A stretch of 64,000 bases of DNA from Corynebacterium sp. ACRPS (lineage in GTDB: Bacteria > Actinomycetota > Actinomycetes > Mycobacteriales > Mycobacteriaceae): assembly GCF_022346005.1 (NCBI RefSeq), contig NZ_JAKRMY010000005.1, positions 78,759 to 142,758 on the forward strand, read 5' to 3'. The notes under the pieces are model-generated. The model searched no databases. It was given only the letters and a program-made list of their open reading frames with translations, and was not told the origin of the DNA. How positions within the stretch are numbered: the first letter of the stretch is position 1; the number at the start of each line of letters is the position of its first letter. Positions 25,166 through 34,057 of the stretch are shown in pieces. Both the position numbers and the translations under genes were made by a program.

Positions 25166-25255
25166 ATGATTTCACTTGTTATTTTTGTACCGCTTGGCAT
25201 CGCCCTTTTCGCCCTCCTCATGGAAAAATTGGAAGCAGTTGTCTTCGCCGATTAG
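25166..25255 (+). CDS. Candidate 29-residue membrane peptide upstream of glxR
   Basis: An ATG at 25166 opens a 29-codon frame to TAG at 25253. AGGATAGGAAT precedes it by a few bases. The peptide is MISLVIFVPLGIALFALL followed by a short charged tail (MEKLEAVVFAD), that is one membrane helix with a cytosolic amphipathic end. Codon third positions are mostly C, T or G as in the neighbours. It lies between the divergent nth and glxR genes with about 220 bp to the glxR start. It is too short for automated gene calls. Whether it is translated is not shown by sequence alone. Confidence 0.5.
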   Translation: MISLVIFVPLGIALFALLMEKLEAVVFAD

Positions 25256-25478
25256 CCGGAAACCCGCTGGCTGTAACGCTAGGGGCGTAAGTGAACCCAT
25301 TTCTGTCGTGTGACCATTATGGGGACAGTGCCCAAAAGTGACTAACTGCACTGTAAAATGGGGTACGCTAAAAATTGACCCCGCTTGTTCCGCATTAGCG
25401 TGCCTCCCTGGAGCCCGCAAAAGGATGTGGCCCAAGCACTTTAGTGACTTTTCGCAGTCGACATCCAAGGAGTAAAAC
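25256..25478 (+). promoter_or_regulatory. Long leader/promoter region of glxR
   Basis: This 223-bp gene-free stretch precedes glxR. It holds one half of a CRP-type site, TGTGA at 25309-25313, without a good TCACA partner, and a possible -10 region TACGCT near 25366. GlxR is autoregulated in C. glutamicum, so a binding site here would be expected; the match seen is incomplete. AAGGAG immediately before the GTG at 25479 is the ribosome-binding site. Confidence 0.35.
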
Positions 25479-26162
25479 GTGGAAGGCGTACAGGACACCC
25501 TCTCCCGCGCCGGAATCTTCCAAGGCGTTGATCCCGTAGCAGTGCAGAATCTTCTCGAGCAGATGGAGACAGTGCGCTTCCCGCGCGGTACCACCATCTT
25601 CGATGAAGGCGAGCCCGGTGACCGTTTGTATATCATCACCTCCGGCAAGATTAAGCTGGCCCGCCACGCCCCGGATGGACGCGAAAACCTCCTGACCGTG
25701 ATGGGCCCCTCCGATATGTTCGGTGAGCTCTCCATCTTCGATCCGGGCCCTCGCACCTCGTCTGCCGTCTGCGTGACCGAGGTCCAAGCCGCCACCATGA
25801 ACTCCGAGCTGCTGGATAAGTGGGTCAGCGATCACCCCGCCATCGCCCAGCAGCTGCTGCGCGTGCTGGCCCGCCGCCTGCGCCGCACCAACGCCAACCT
25901 GGCGGACCTCATCTTCACCGACGTGCCTGGCCGCGTTGCCAAGACCCTGCTGCAGCTGGCTAACCGCTTCGGTGTCCAGGAAGGCAGCGCGCTGCGCGTC
26001 AACCACGATCTCACCCAGGAAGAGATTGCCCAGTTGGTGGGCGCTTCCCGCGAGACCGTCAACAAGGCCCTAGCCACCTTCGCCCACCGCGGCTGGATTC
26101 GCCTCGAGGGCAAGTCCGTGCTCATCGTCGATACCGAGCACCTCGCCCGCCGCGCGCGCTAA
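25479..26162 (+). CDS. glxR: cAMP-responsive global regulator GlxR (CRP/FNR family)
   Basis: 227 residues from a GTG with AAGGAG 6 bp upstream. The N-terminal cyclic-nucleotide-binding domain includes [16 protein letters not shown], the phosphate-binding cassette with Glu, Arg and Ser contacts. The C-terminal winged helix is [20 protein letters not shown], with the R-E-T recognition residues of CRP. It binds the palindrome TGTGA-n6-TCACA and controls carbon metabolism, respiration and stress genes. It is the receptor for cAMP made by the cyclase at 4437. The gene is followed by a strong hairpin. Confidence 0.96.
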   Translation: MEGVQDTLSRAGIFQGVDPVAVQNLLEQMETVRFPRGTTIFDEGEPGDRLYIITSGKIKLARHAPDGRENLLTVMGPSDMFGELSIFDPGPRTSSAVCVTEVQAATMNSELLDKWVSDHPAIAQQLLRVLARRLRRTNANLADLIFTDVPGRVAKTLLQLANRFGVQEGSALRVNHDLTQEEIAQLVGASRETVNKALATFAHRGWIRLEGKSVLIVDTEHLARRAR

Positions 26163-26171
26163 AGCCAAACA

Positions 26172-26215
26172 ATTCCCTCCGTCCCCCGTGCATAAGCACT
26201 AGGGGTGGAGGGAAT
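26172..26215. terminator. Bidirectional hairpin between glxR and the MBL gene
   Basis: ATTCCCTCC at 26172-26180 pairs with GGAGGGAAT at 26207-26215, and an inner CCCC (26183-26186) pairs with GGGG (26202-26205). The stem lies between two convergent genes and can stop both transcripts; no long T-run follows on either strand. Confidence 0.7.
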
Positions 26216-26250
26216 AAACGTTTTAAGCCGGCTGCCTGCCGCGCAGCGCG

Positions 26251-27066
26251 TTAGTTATCCGTACCGTCGAGGTACTTCAACGCGGTGCGCGTGGACTGCT
26301 CTGCGGCATGGCGCAGCACCGGATCCACATCGTCATACATTTCATTGACCAAGGTGGTCAGATCCACGTCATCGCCCAGCCGGGAGCGAATTTCCCGGAT
26401 CTGGTCTAGGCGGTAGTGGCGGCGGTCAATGTACTTGCGCGCCACCTGCGAGGTATCTTCCAAATCCGGCCCGTGGCCTGGGAAGAGCGGAACATCCTTG
26501 CCGCGAGATTCCAGCACATCCAGGGTATGCAGGTAATCGGCCAAATCACCGTCCGTTTCTGAAAGCAAAACGGTGTGGCGCCCCGCGATGGTATCGCCGG
26601 TGATAATGCCTTCTAGCCGGGAATTTTCTACCTCACCGCTCCACACGAAGAAGGACGTGGAGTCCGCGGTGTGGCCCGGCGTGTGCAGGACCTCCAATTG
26701 CGGGGTGATGCCTTCCAAAGTCAGAATTTCACCATTCTGCAATGCCTCCGCGCCATTGCAATAGCTGGGATCGAAGGCGCGGATGGGCGCGCCGGTCATC
26801 TGCCGAAGCCGTTGCGCGCCCGAAGCGTGGTCATCGTGGCGGTGGGTAAGCAGAATTAAAGCCACCTCACCGGCATGGCGATGCACAACGTTGAGATGGC
26901 CTTCATCTTCCGGCCCCGGGTCTACGACGATCGACCGAGAGTCTTCAGCGGCACTGATAATCCAGGTATTCGTGCCCTCGAGGGCGGTATAGCTGGGATT
27001 ATCACAAAGAACTACGCCAACGGATTGGCTTACGGGACGCAATTGACTGTATGCGGGGTGCTCCAT
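26251..27066 (-). CDS. Metallo-beta-lactamase-fold hydrolase
   Basis: 271 residues. The metal-binding motif THRHDDHASG, followed by HTPGHTADS and FPGHGPD, identifies an MBL-fold hydrolase of the glyoxalase II-like/LACTB2-like class. The C-terminal helices (HYRLDQIREIRSRLG and TRTALKYL) form the winged extension seen in LACTB2-type members, which in other organisms act as RNases or thioesterases. It is the positional equivalent of Rv3677c. It is upstream of nothing on its strand and downstream of ridA by 18 bp, so it is likely the last gene of the DUF4177-ridA-MBL operon. Confidence 0.9.
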   Translation of the reverse strand: MEHPAYSQLRPVSQSVGVVLCDNPSYTALEGTNTWIISAAEDSRSIVVDPGPEDEGHLNVVHRHAGEVALILLTHRHDDHASGAQRLRQMTGAPIRAFDPSYCNGAEALQNGEILTLEGITPQLEVLHTPGHTADSTSFFVWSGEVENSRLEGIITGDTIAGRHTVLLSETDGDLADYLHTLDVLESRGKDVPLFPGHGPDLEDTSQVARKYIDRRHYRLDQIREIRSRLGDDVDLTTLVNEMYDDVDPVLRHAAEQSTRTALKYLDGTDN

Positions 27067-27084
27067 GCCTACCAGCCTAACCGA

Positions 27085-27543
27085 TCACTCAGCGATCTCT
27101 ACGATCAATTCGATCTCCACCGGGGCATTCTTTGGCAAGGCAGCTACGCCGACTGCAGAACGCGCGTGCGTGCCAGCCTCGCCGAATACCTCCCCGATGA
27201 AATCCGATGCCCCGTTAACCACCGCGGGCTGGTCCTCGTAGCCAGGGTCCGAGGCCACAAAGCCAACGATCTTGATCACGCGGGAGATATTATCCAGTCC
27301 GATCTCCGCATCAACGGCCGCCAAGGCGTTGAGCACGGCGGTGCGGGCCTGGTCCTGGGCCTGCTCCGTGGTGACTTCAGCACCAACCTTGCCGGTCACC
27401 GGCAGGGAGCCTTCCACTAAGGGAAGCTGGCCAGAGGTCCATACCTGGTTGCCCACGCGCAGTGCGGGCACATAGGAAGCCAGCGGCTTAGCGACGCCCG
27501 GCAGCTCCACCCCTAGCTCTTTCAAGCGAGCGGAAAAGCTCAT
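27085..27543 (-). CDS. RidA-family protein
   Basis: 152 residues, a YjgF/YER057c/UK114-type protein. The pattern SARLKELGVELP at the start, VWTSGQLPLVEG, and the C-terminal ARSAVGVAALPKNAPVEIE with the conserved Arg are visible. Canonical RidA deaminates reactive enamine and imine intermediates; the longer actinobacterial subgroup may differ. Its ATG abuts the stop of the DUF4177 gene. It matches Rv3678c by position. Confidence 0.88.
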   Translation of the reverse strand: MSFSARLKELGVELPGVAKPLASYVPALRVGNQVWTSGQLPLVEGSLPVTGKVGAEVTTEQAQDQARTAVLNALAAVDAEIGLDNISRVIKIVGFVASDPGYEDQPAVVNGASDFIGEVFGEAGTHARSAVGVAALPKNAPVEIELIVEIAE

Positions 27544-27702
27544 TTACTCTGCCACCTCGCGCTTGAAGTAGGCCACCACGTTCTCCGGGTTTGGGCCAGG
27601 GGTGATGGAGACCAATTCCCATCCGTCTTCGCCCCAAGAGTCAAGAATCTGCTTGGTGGCGTGGGTCAGTACTGGTGCGGTTGCGTATTCCCATTTAGTC
27701 AT
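27544..27702 (-). CDS. Small DUF4177-type protein
   Basis: 52 residues, from ATG at 27702 to TAA ending at 27544, immediately followed by the ridA ATG. The sequence begins MTKWEYATAPVLTHATKQ and continues with DSWGEDGWELVSITPG, the W-E-Y / G-W-E-L-V pattern of DUF4177 proteins. No function is known for the family. It corresponds to the small gene Rv3678A. It is short enough to be missed by length-filtered gene calling. Confidence 0.85.
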   Translation of the reverse strand: MTKWEYATAPVLTHATKQILDSWGEDGWELVSITPGPNPENVVAYFKREVAE

Positions 27703-27792
27703 GGGGTTCATTCTAGCGATTTAATACGACTTATGCCGCCCCTATTTCGCAGCGCTGTCGCCGCTGCAAGGACAGTCACACCCCTGACCGCC

Positions 27793-28116
27793 TTAAATGC
27801 CGACGAGTTCGCCACCCTTAGCCAGGTAATTGGCCCAGTCCGTGATGTGGGGGTTCTTGCGCAGGAGCGCGCGGCGCTGGCGCTCGGTCAACCCGCCCCA
27901 CACACCAAATTCCACGCGGTTATCAAGGGCGTCTGCACGGCATTCCGTTAATACGGGGCAGTGGCGGCAAATGACGGCGGCTTTGCGCTGTTCAGCGCCG
28001 CGCACGAATAATGCGTCTGGGTCCTCATTGCGGCACTTTGCTTGAGTGACCCACTCACCACGCTCGGGATTTCGGGCTGTATTGGACATCCCCGCAGTCT
28101 TCACTCGAACGGTCAT
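27793..28116 (-). CDS. whcA: WhiB-family iron-sulfur regulator (WhcA/WhiB4-like)
   Basis: 107 residues; GGAAGGAG precedes the ATG. The four cluster cysteines are at 28, 50, 53 and 59 (QAKCRNE, VICRHCPVLTEC), and the GVWGGLTERQRRALL motif follows. WhiB proteins carry a redox-sensitive 4Fe-4S cluster and modulate sigma-factor-dependent transcription. Adjacent divergence from the PBP gene is as for C. glutamicum whcA (a repressor of oxidative-stress genes) and M. tuberculosis whiB4/ponA2. The symbol rests on that synteny. Confidence 0.9.
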   Translation of the reverse strand: MTVRVKTAGMSNTARNPERGEWVTQAKCRNEDPDALFVRGAEQRKAAVICRHCPVLTECRADALDNRVEFGVWGGLTERQRRALLRKNPHITDWANYLAKGGELVGI

Positions 28117-28261
28117 GGGTGAGTGTTCTCCTTCCCAGACGGAATACTATGTACCGAGGCCTGAGTCTATTCACTAGAACGCGAGATTGTCTACGAGGTC
28201 ACACTTTAGGGGGTGCAGGTCACCTTCCCCATTGCTAGGCAGACCACGTAGGGTATTGGGC

Positions 28262-30733
28262 GTGACTGTCTTCAAATCTTTGTCCAAGATAGCCCTGTCC
28301 ACGGTCTTGGTAGCCGCGCTCATCGCGCTCGCGCTCGCCCCCTTTGCGGGCATTTCCGGCGTGGCGATCGCCCGCACCAACCAGACCATGCAATCAGACC
28401 TGCAAGACCTAACAGCGGGCAATATCCCTGGTGTTACCACGGTGCAGGATGCCTCGGGCAAAGATATGGCCTATGTCTATAGCCAACGCCGCCACCCCGT
28501 AGATGGTGACGAGATTTCGGATGCGATGAAAAACGCCATCGTCTCCATTGAAGACGAGCGCTTTTACGAGCACGGCGGCGTTGATCTCCAAGGCAATTTC
28601 CGCGCTCTGTGGACCAACCTGACCTCCGGCGGGGTATCTCAGGGCGCATCCACCATTGACCAGCAATACGTCAAGAACTACCTCCTGCTCGTCTCCGCAC
28701 AAAACGATGAAGAACGGGCTGCTGCGACAGAGCAGTCCGCCACCCGCAAGCTGCGCGAAATGCGCATGGCAACGCAGATGAATGAGGAGTTGGATAAGCA
28801 GGAAATCCTCACCAATTACCTCAATCTGGTCTCCTTTGGTAACCATGCCTACGGTGTGGAAGCCGCCGCGCAGACCTACTTTGATAGCCACGCCGCGGAC
28901 CTCACGGTGCCGCAGGCGGCGATGCTGGCGGGTATGGTGCAGTCTTCAGAGCGCCTCAACCCTTATACCAATGAGGAAGAGGTGCTTGACCGCCGCAACG
29001 TCGTGCTCCAATCCATGGTGGATAACGGCTATCTGGAGCAGGCGGATGCGGATGAGTATAAGGGGGAAGAATTGGGCGTCGGCAAGCAGCCCAATACCCT
29101 GGCCAATGGCTGCATCGGCGCAGATGATCGCGGTTTTTTCTGCGATTATGTGCTGCAGTACCTCGAGGAAAAGGGCATAGACCAAGACCAGCTCGCCCAC
29201 GGTGGATATACCGTAAAGACCACGCTGGACCCGCAGGTGCAGGATACGGCGCTATCTGCGGTGCAGTCGCGTACCAACCCGGATGCCCAGGGCGTCGCTG
29301 AGGTGATGGACGTTATCGAACCGGGCACGTCGGACCGCAAGGTCCTGGCCATGGTCTCGTCCCGTGCGTACGGGCTGGACCAGGACAATAATGAAACCCT
29401 GCTGCCGCAGACCAACTCCTTGGTGGGCAATGGCGCGGGCTCGGTTTTTAAGGCCTTTACCGCCGCGGCCGCCCTCGAATCTGGCTACGGCATTAAGAAT
29501 ACGGTGGATGTGCCCACCCGCTACGAGGCCGAAGGCCTTGGCCACGGCGGCGCCGATAACTGCCCCGCCAACCGCTACTGTGTGGAAAACGCGGGCAATT
29601 ATAAGGCCACGATGACGCTGCAAGAGGCCTTGGCCCACTCGCCCAATACGCCATTTATCAAGCTCACCGAGCAGGTTGGCGTGGCACCCATCGTAGATAT
29701 GGCGGTGCGCCTTGGCCTGCGCTCCTATGACGAAAAGGGCACCTTTGATAAGGACACCTCCATCGCGCAGCGCACGAAGGACGCCAATTCCGGTTCCTTT
29801 ACCTTGGGCCCCAACCCGGTAAATCCGCTGGAGCTATCCAATGTCGGCGCAACGATTGCCTCCAATGGCCGGTGGTGCGAGCCCAACCCCATTGACAAGG
29901 TCCTGGATAAGGACGGCAATGAGGTCTACCTCAAGGAGACCCCGTGTGAGCAGGCGGTAGACCAGGATGTGGCCCACGCCCTGGCCAATGCGCTATCTGA
30001 AGATGCCAAGCAGGGCACCGCTAAGGATGCCGCCCAGGCCGCTGGCTTTAGCTCCCCCATCGCCGCCAAGACCGGTACCACCGAGTCCAACCAGTCCTCG
30101 GCATTTTTGGGATTCAACGACGGGCTCGCCGCCGCTCCTTATATTTATAACGACGGCACCGATACCCAGCCTCTGTGTACCTCCCCCGTGCGCCAGTGCA
30201 CCGGTGCTGGCAACCTCTTTGGTGGCTTAGAGCCCGCGCAGACATTTTTCACCATGGCATCGCAGCTACCGCAGGCTACTCAGAGCGGTCTGCCCAATTA
30301 CAATAAGAAATACGATGACGGCACCACCGGGGATAAGTTGCTCGATAGCTTGCGCGGCAAAAACGAGTCACAGGCCCGCAGCACCCTTGAAGCCAAGGGC
30401 TATGTGGTAAAAACCTCCCGCGTCGTCGGCGGGGATGTCCCCTACGGCCGAGTGGTCCGCGCGATTACCGGGAAGGATGGCAAGAAGGACGGCGCCGAGA
30501 TTACCCTGCAGCTTTCCGATGGCACCTCTGCCACCCAATCCCCCTCCAGCGGCGTGGGCAGTGCGAATACGACCGGCGCACAAAATAACACCGGCAGCGC
30601 GAACACTACCGGTGTGAGCAACTGGGGAGGAAATAACGGCGGCGGATTAAACCTCAGCCCAGAGGACTTTGGAATCCGCCAAGAAGATATCGATAACTTC
30701 CGCAACGATATCCGCAATCTCCTCGGCCGCTAA
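28262..30733 (+). CDS. Bifunctional class A penicillin-binding protein with PASTA domain (PonA2-like)
   Basis: 823 residues from the GTG at 28262 (VTVFKSLSKIAL); a longer frame starts at 28187 but its first 25 residues are Arg/Ser-rich and precede no ribosome-binding site. After a membrane anchor come the GT51 motifs IEDERFYEHGG, GASTIDQQYVKNYLL, KLREMRMATQ and EILTNYLNLV. The transpeptidase has SVFK (active-site Ser), SPN and KTGT. One PASTA unit (SQARSTLEAKGYVVKTS) follows, then a Thr/Gly/Asn-rich tail. It polymerises and cross-links peptidoglycan. Location next to the WhiB gene matches ponA2. The GASTIDQQ variant (Asp in place of Thr) is unusual in motif 2. Confidence 0.93.
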   Translation: MTVFKSLSKIALSTVLVAALIALALAPFAGISGVAIARTNQTMQSDLQDLTAGNIPGVTTVQDASGKDMAYVYSQRRHPVDGDEISDAMKNAIVSIEDERFYEHGGVDLQGNFRALWTNLTSGGVSQGASTIDQQYVKNYLLLVSAQNDEERAAATEQSATRKLREMRMATQMNEELDKQEILTNYLNLVSFGNHAYGVEAAAQTYFDSHAADLTVPQAAMLAGMVQSSERLNPYTNEEEVLDRRNVVLQSMVDNGYLEQADADEYKGEELGVGKQPNTLANGCIGADDRGFFCDYVLQYLEEKGIDQDQLAHGGYTVKTTLDPQVQDTALSAVQSRTNPDAQGVAEVMDVIEPGTSDRKVLAMVSSRAYGLDQDNNETLLPQTNSLVGNGAGSVFKAFTAAAALESGYGIKNTVDVPTRYEAEGLGHGGADNCPANRYCVENAGNYKATMTLQEALAHSPNTPFIKLTEQVGVAPIVDMAVRLGLRSYDEKGTFDKDTSIAQRTKDANSGSFTLGPNPVNPLELSNVGATIASNGRWCEPNPIDKVLDKDGNEVYLKETPCEQAVDQDVAHALANALSEDAKQGTAKDAAQAAGFSSPIAAKTGTTESNQSSAFLGFNDGLAAAPYIYNDGTDTQPLCTSPVRQCTGAGNLFGGLEPAQTFFTMASQLPQATQSGLPNYNKKYDDGTTGDKLLDSLRGKNESQARSTLEAKGYVVKTSRVVGGDVPYGRVVRAITGKDGKKDGAEITLQLSDGTSATQSPSSGVGSANTTGAQNNTGSANTTGVSNWGGNNGGGLNLSPEDFGIRQEDIDNFRNDIRNLLGR

Positions 30734-30736
30734 AGA

Positions 30737-31201
30737 TTAGTTAAGCTGGCCTTTTACCTCTGCGGAAAGGCGCTTGCCGTCGGCCTGGCCGGCGGCTTTT
30801 GCATTGGCCACTTTCATGACCGCACCCATCTGCTTCATGGTGGGTGCTTCACCGTTTTCCTTTTCTACCTCAGCAATTGCTTCTTCTACCAATGCCTTAA
30901 GCTCCGCATCATCGAGCTGGCGCGGCTGGTAGGCCTCGAAGAAGGGGACATCGACAAGCTCAGCCTCTGCCAATTCCGGGCGGCCATTTTCTTCATAGAC
31001 CTCCGCAGACTCGCGGCGCTTTTTAATCTCGCGCGCGATGACCTTGAGGATGTCTTCATCCTCCAGCTCATGGCGGGAGCCAGTGGTTTCCTCGGCCTGG
31101 ATTGCCGCGAGCAGCGCGCGAATGGCGCTGGTGCGCTGCTTTTCCTTGGCCTTCATCGACGTTTTCAGATCTGCTCGGATAGTATCTTTTAGCTCGCTCA
31201 T
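30737..31201 (-). CDS. GatB/YqeY-domain protein
   Basis: 154 residues from ATG 31201 (MSELKDTIRADLKT); an in-frame TTG nine bases upstream is the alternative, since AAAGG lies too close to the ATG. The protein matches the YqeY family: an N-terminal helical domain with LKTSMKAKEKQRTSAIRALL and a C-terminal domain with MKQMGAVMKVANAKAAGQAD, the tail domain shared with GatB. YqeY-type proteins may bind tRNA; a function is not established. The stop is 3 bp from the PBP stop (convergent). Confidence 0.87.
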   Translation of the reverse strand: MSELKDTIRADLKTSMKAKEKQRTSAIRALLAAIQAEETTGSRHELEDEDILKVIAREIKKRRESAEVYEENGRPELAEAELVDVPFFEAYQPRQLDDAELKALVEEAIAEVEKENGEAPTMKQMGAVMKVANAKAAGQADGKRLSAEVKGQLN

Positions 31202-31244
31202 GCCTTTCAATATACGTCCATTTAAGGCAGGTAGTGTAGAAGCT

Positions 31245-32132
31245 GTGAAACTTCAACGGATTCTTGGCGGCGTCGCCGCAGGCCTAAGTGTTGCTGCTTG
31301 GGGCTTTAGCGAGCTCACGAAATTCGAGCTCAAGGAATATACTCTTCCGCTCCTTCCCAAGGGCACCCTGCGCGGCGAAGAAGAGTTCCGCCTGCTGCAC
31401 ATTTCTGACCTGCACATGATCCCGGGGCAACAGACCAAGATCGATTGGGTCTCCGCCCTCGATGCACTGGAGCCAGACCTCGTGGTCAATACTGGCGATA
31501 ACCTCTCCGATAAGCAGGCCGTGCCCGATACCCTGCGCGCGCTCGGCCCGCTGCTCGCCCGACCCGGCGTGTTCGTGTTTGGCACCAATGATTATTGGGC
31601 GCCGCGCCCGGTCAACCCCTTTAAGTACCTGCTGGGCAAAAAGCGCGAACCCTCCTACGTTGACCTGCCTTGGCGCGGCATGCGCGCGGCCTTCGTGGAG
31701 CACGGCTGGTACGACGGCAACCAAGCCCGCCACGAGTTCAAGGTGGGCAATGTCCGCCTCGCCGTGGCCGGTGTGGACGATCCGCACCACGACTTGGATG
31801 ATTATTCCGAAATCGCCGGCCCGCCCCACGAGGATGCCGATCTATCGCTCGCCCTGCTCCACGCCCCCGAGCCGCGAGTGCTCGAAAAATTCGCCGCCGA
31901 TGGCTACCAGCTTTCCCTTTCCGGTCATACCCACGGTGGGCAAATTTGCCTACCTGGGTCGCGCGCCATCGTGACCAACTGCGGCATCGATCGCCCGCGC
32001 GCACAGGGCCTGCATGATTTCGGCCCTATGAAGATGCACGTCTCCAATGGCTTGGGCACGTCCAAATTCGCCCCAGTGCGTTTATTCTGCCGCCCCTCGG
32101 CCACCCTGCTGAGCATCACTGAGGCGGACTAG
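31245..32132 (+). CDS. Membrane-associated metallophosphoesterase
   Basis: 295 residues from the GTG at 31245. A hydrophobic N-terminal stretch (ILGGVAAGLSVAAWGF) suggests membrane association or export. The calcineurin-type motifs are in order: ISDLHM (Asp and His), VVNTGDNL, GTNDY in place of the usual GNHD, and LSGHTHGGQICLPG. The family hydrolyses phosphoesters such as UDP-diacylglucosamine or cyclic nucleotides; YkuE/YaeI-type members act at the envelope. The substrate is unknown. The upstream ATG-less frame overlaps the YqeY gene, so I use the internal GTG. Confidence 0.85.
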   Translation: MKLQRILGGVAAGLSVAAWGFSELTKFELKEYTLPLLPKGTLRGEEEFRLLHISDLHMIPGQQTKIDWVSALDALEPDLVVNTGDNLSDKQAVPDTLRALGPLLARPGVFVFGTNDYWAPRPVNPFKYLLGKKREPSYVDLPWRGMRAAFVEHGWYDGNQARHEFKVGNVRLAVAGVDDPHHDLDDYSEIAGPPHEDADLSLALLHAPEPRVLEKFAADGYQLSLSGHTHGGQICLPGSRAIVTNCGIDRPRAQGLHDFGPMKMHVSNGLGTSKFAPVRLFCRPSATLLSITEAD

Positions 32133-32200
32133 ACCTGCCGTTTTGTCGATCTCATTCACCATGCGTTAAAGTATCTCAGTACTGCTTTTAAGCAGTAGAC

Positions 32201-32274
<74 letters not shown>

Positions 32275-32278
32275 CAAT

Positions 32279-32304
32279 AGCCCGCAGGAAACTGCGGGCT
32301 TTTT
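32279..32304 (+). terminator. Rho-independent terminator of tRNA-Pro
   Basis: AGCCCGCAG at 32279-32287 pairs perfectly with CTGCGGGCT at 32292-32300 around a GAAA loop, followed by TTTT. Confidence 0.92.
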
Positions 32305-32342
32305 CCATGTCTGCAGGGCCCTTGGATTCCAGGGCCCGCGAC

Positions 32343-33707
32343 TTAGGCCAGCATTCCGGTAAAGAATGCGATGGCGACGAGGATGATGGAAAATACCCAT
32401 GCGACGGGGAAGGCTATCTTCAAGTACTTGCCCATCTGACCGTCCGCCAGTCCCAGCGCCAGCCACAGCGCCGGCGAAAATGGGGAGACGAAGGTTCCCA
32501 CCACGTTGCCAATAATGAGGGCGCTCGCAGCGCCCATCCCGCTGACGCCGAAGGACTCCACCGTGCCCTGCACGATGGGCAGTACCGAGAAGTAATACGC
32601 ATCCGTGGAGGTCAACAGGTCTAGCGGAACCCCAAAGAATCCCACGATGAGGTGCAAATACGGTGCCACTCCTTCTGGGAGAACATTCACCAGGCTCAGC
32701 GCGATTTCTTCTAGCATCTTGGTCTCATTGAGCACGCCCAAAAACATCGCGGCCGCGATGATCACTCCGGCCATGGACAAGGCGTTGGGGGCGTGACGCC
32801 GCAAGGCATCGCCCTGCTCCATCGCGCCGTCGAAGTTCACCACCAAGGCAATGGTGGTAGCAATGAGGAACGCGGGCGCCGGCGGCAGCAGGCCCGAAAG
32901 CAGGGCGGCGAGCACAGCCAAAGCGATGACGATATTCGCGATGGTAACCCACCGGGATTTCCGGTACCTAAACCCGAGTTTCTGCTGTTCCTCGGCCTGC
33001 TTGGCGGAAAAATCATCCGCCAACGAATTCACGTCCACAGAGATGGTGCCCTTAATCTCGCCGCTTTCCTGTAGCTTGGCCAAGCGGCGGTTTTCGCGCC
33101 AGCCCAACAGGGTGGCAGTAGCAAAGATGAGGACCACTGCCACACCCTGAATGGGCAATAAGTGCAGCCAAATATCGTTCGGGTCTTGCTCAACCACCGC
33201 ACCGGCACGCCCCAGTGGCCCGCCCCACGGGACCATATTCATCACCGAAGCGGCTAGGGCCACGATGGTAATTAGGACATAGCGCGACATGTGCAGCGCC
33301 CGGTACAGCGGCAGCAATGCGGGAATCGTAATAAGGAAGGTCGTGGAACCCGATCCATCGAGGTGTGCCACGATGCCGATGGCGGCCGTGCCTATGGTCA
33401 CGGCCATGACATTGCCGCGGGTCGCCTTGATGAGGCTGCGGATCACCGGGGTAAAAAGCCCCACATCCTGCAAAATGCCGAAGAAAATGATGGCGAAGAT
33501 GAACATCACCACGACGTTGATGACAGAACTTAAGCCTTCACCAAAGAAATCCGCGATATCTTCTACGCCGAAACCGGTTATCACAGCGCCGATGACAGGC
33601 ACCAGGGTCATGGGGATGATGGGATTAACGCGGCCGCGGATGAGGATGCCCACCGTCACAAAGATGATGGCCAGTCCCATCAGGGTCAGCCCCAGGGAGG
33701 TCTGCAT
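32343..33707 (-). CDS. CitMHS-family metal-citrate:H+ symporter
   Basis: 454 residues with about twelve hydrophobic segments and one large cytosolic loop in the middle (residues about 205-255, RENRRLAKLQESGEIKGT then KQAEEQQKLGFRYRKSRW). The sequence GIVAHLDGSGSTTFLITIPA and MNMVPWGGPLGRAGAV are typical of CitMHS transporters, and the second half repeats the pattern (FGVPLDLLTSTDAYYF and GNVVGTFVSPFSPALW). These carriers import citrate complexed with Mg or Ca. No two-component CitAB system is adjacent. It is monocistronic, with tRNA-Pro downstream. Confidence 0.92.
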   Translation of the reverse strand: MQTSLGLTLMGLAIIFVTVGILIRGRVNPIIPMTLVPVIGAVITGFGVEDIADFFGEGLSSVINVVVMFIFAIIFFGILQDVGLFTPVIRSLIKATRGNVMAVTIGTAAIGIVAHLDGSGSTTFLITIPALLPLYRALHMSRYVLITIVALAASVMNMVPWGGPLGRAGAVVEQDPNDIWLHLLPIQGVAVVLIFATATLLGWRENRRLAKLQESGEIKGTISVDVNSLADDFSAKQAEEQQKLGFRYRKSRWVTIANIVIALAVLAALLSGLLPPAPAFLIATTIALVVNFDGAMEQGDALRRHAPNALSMAGVIIAAAMFLGVLNETKMLEEIALSLVNVLPEGVAPYLHLIVGFFGVPLDLLTSTDAYYFSVLPIVQGTVESFGVSGMGAASALIIGNVVGTFVSPFSPALWLALGLADGQMGKYLKIAFPVAWVFSIILVAIAFFTGMLA

Positions 33708-34057
33708 TGCGCTCCTTCAAAAGTCACTGGCGCCCGCCTGGCGCACGCCATTAGCCAATGGACGTATAGCTAATGTTAAACACTGCTGTGTGGTAGCGCA
33801 CATTCCTGCCGTGAGCCGCACATATCCCCCTGGGCCGACCTGGATAAATAGCTTTGGGCAAAACGGGAAACGACGCGGCGCCCCTACAGCACCGCGTCGC
33901 CCCTATTCCCTATCACTCACAACGGCGCAAGCCGTTCGCCTACCCCCTAAGTAGACGGTGTGAGCACTAGCAAGAATAACACTCCTCGCATTCCAACCAT
34001 AGCGATGGCAAATATTGCCAGCTTCATACAAGCTTTTGCCTATTTAAGTACACAATT
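33708..34057. other. Gene-free stretch with two hairpins
   Basis: No credible gene is seen. Two stems are: CGACGCGG (33871-33878) with CCGCGTCG (33892-33899), and AACGGC (33921-33926) with GCCGTT (33931-33936) around a GCAA tetraloop. The region lies upstream of the citrate transporter (whose promoter must be here) and downstream of the YhgE/Pip-like gene, whose transcript the hairpins may end. Confidence 0.5.

Noticed and set aside
25309..25325. Full GlxR site in front of glxR
   Set aside because: Only the TGTGA half is good; the downstream half does not match TCACA at the right spacing. Kept as a weak remark in the promoter entry.
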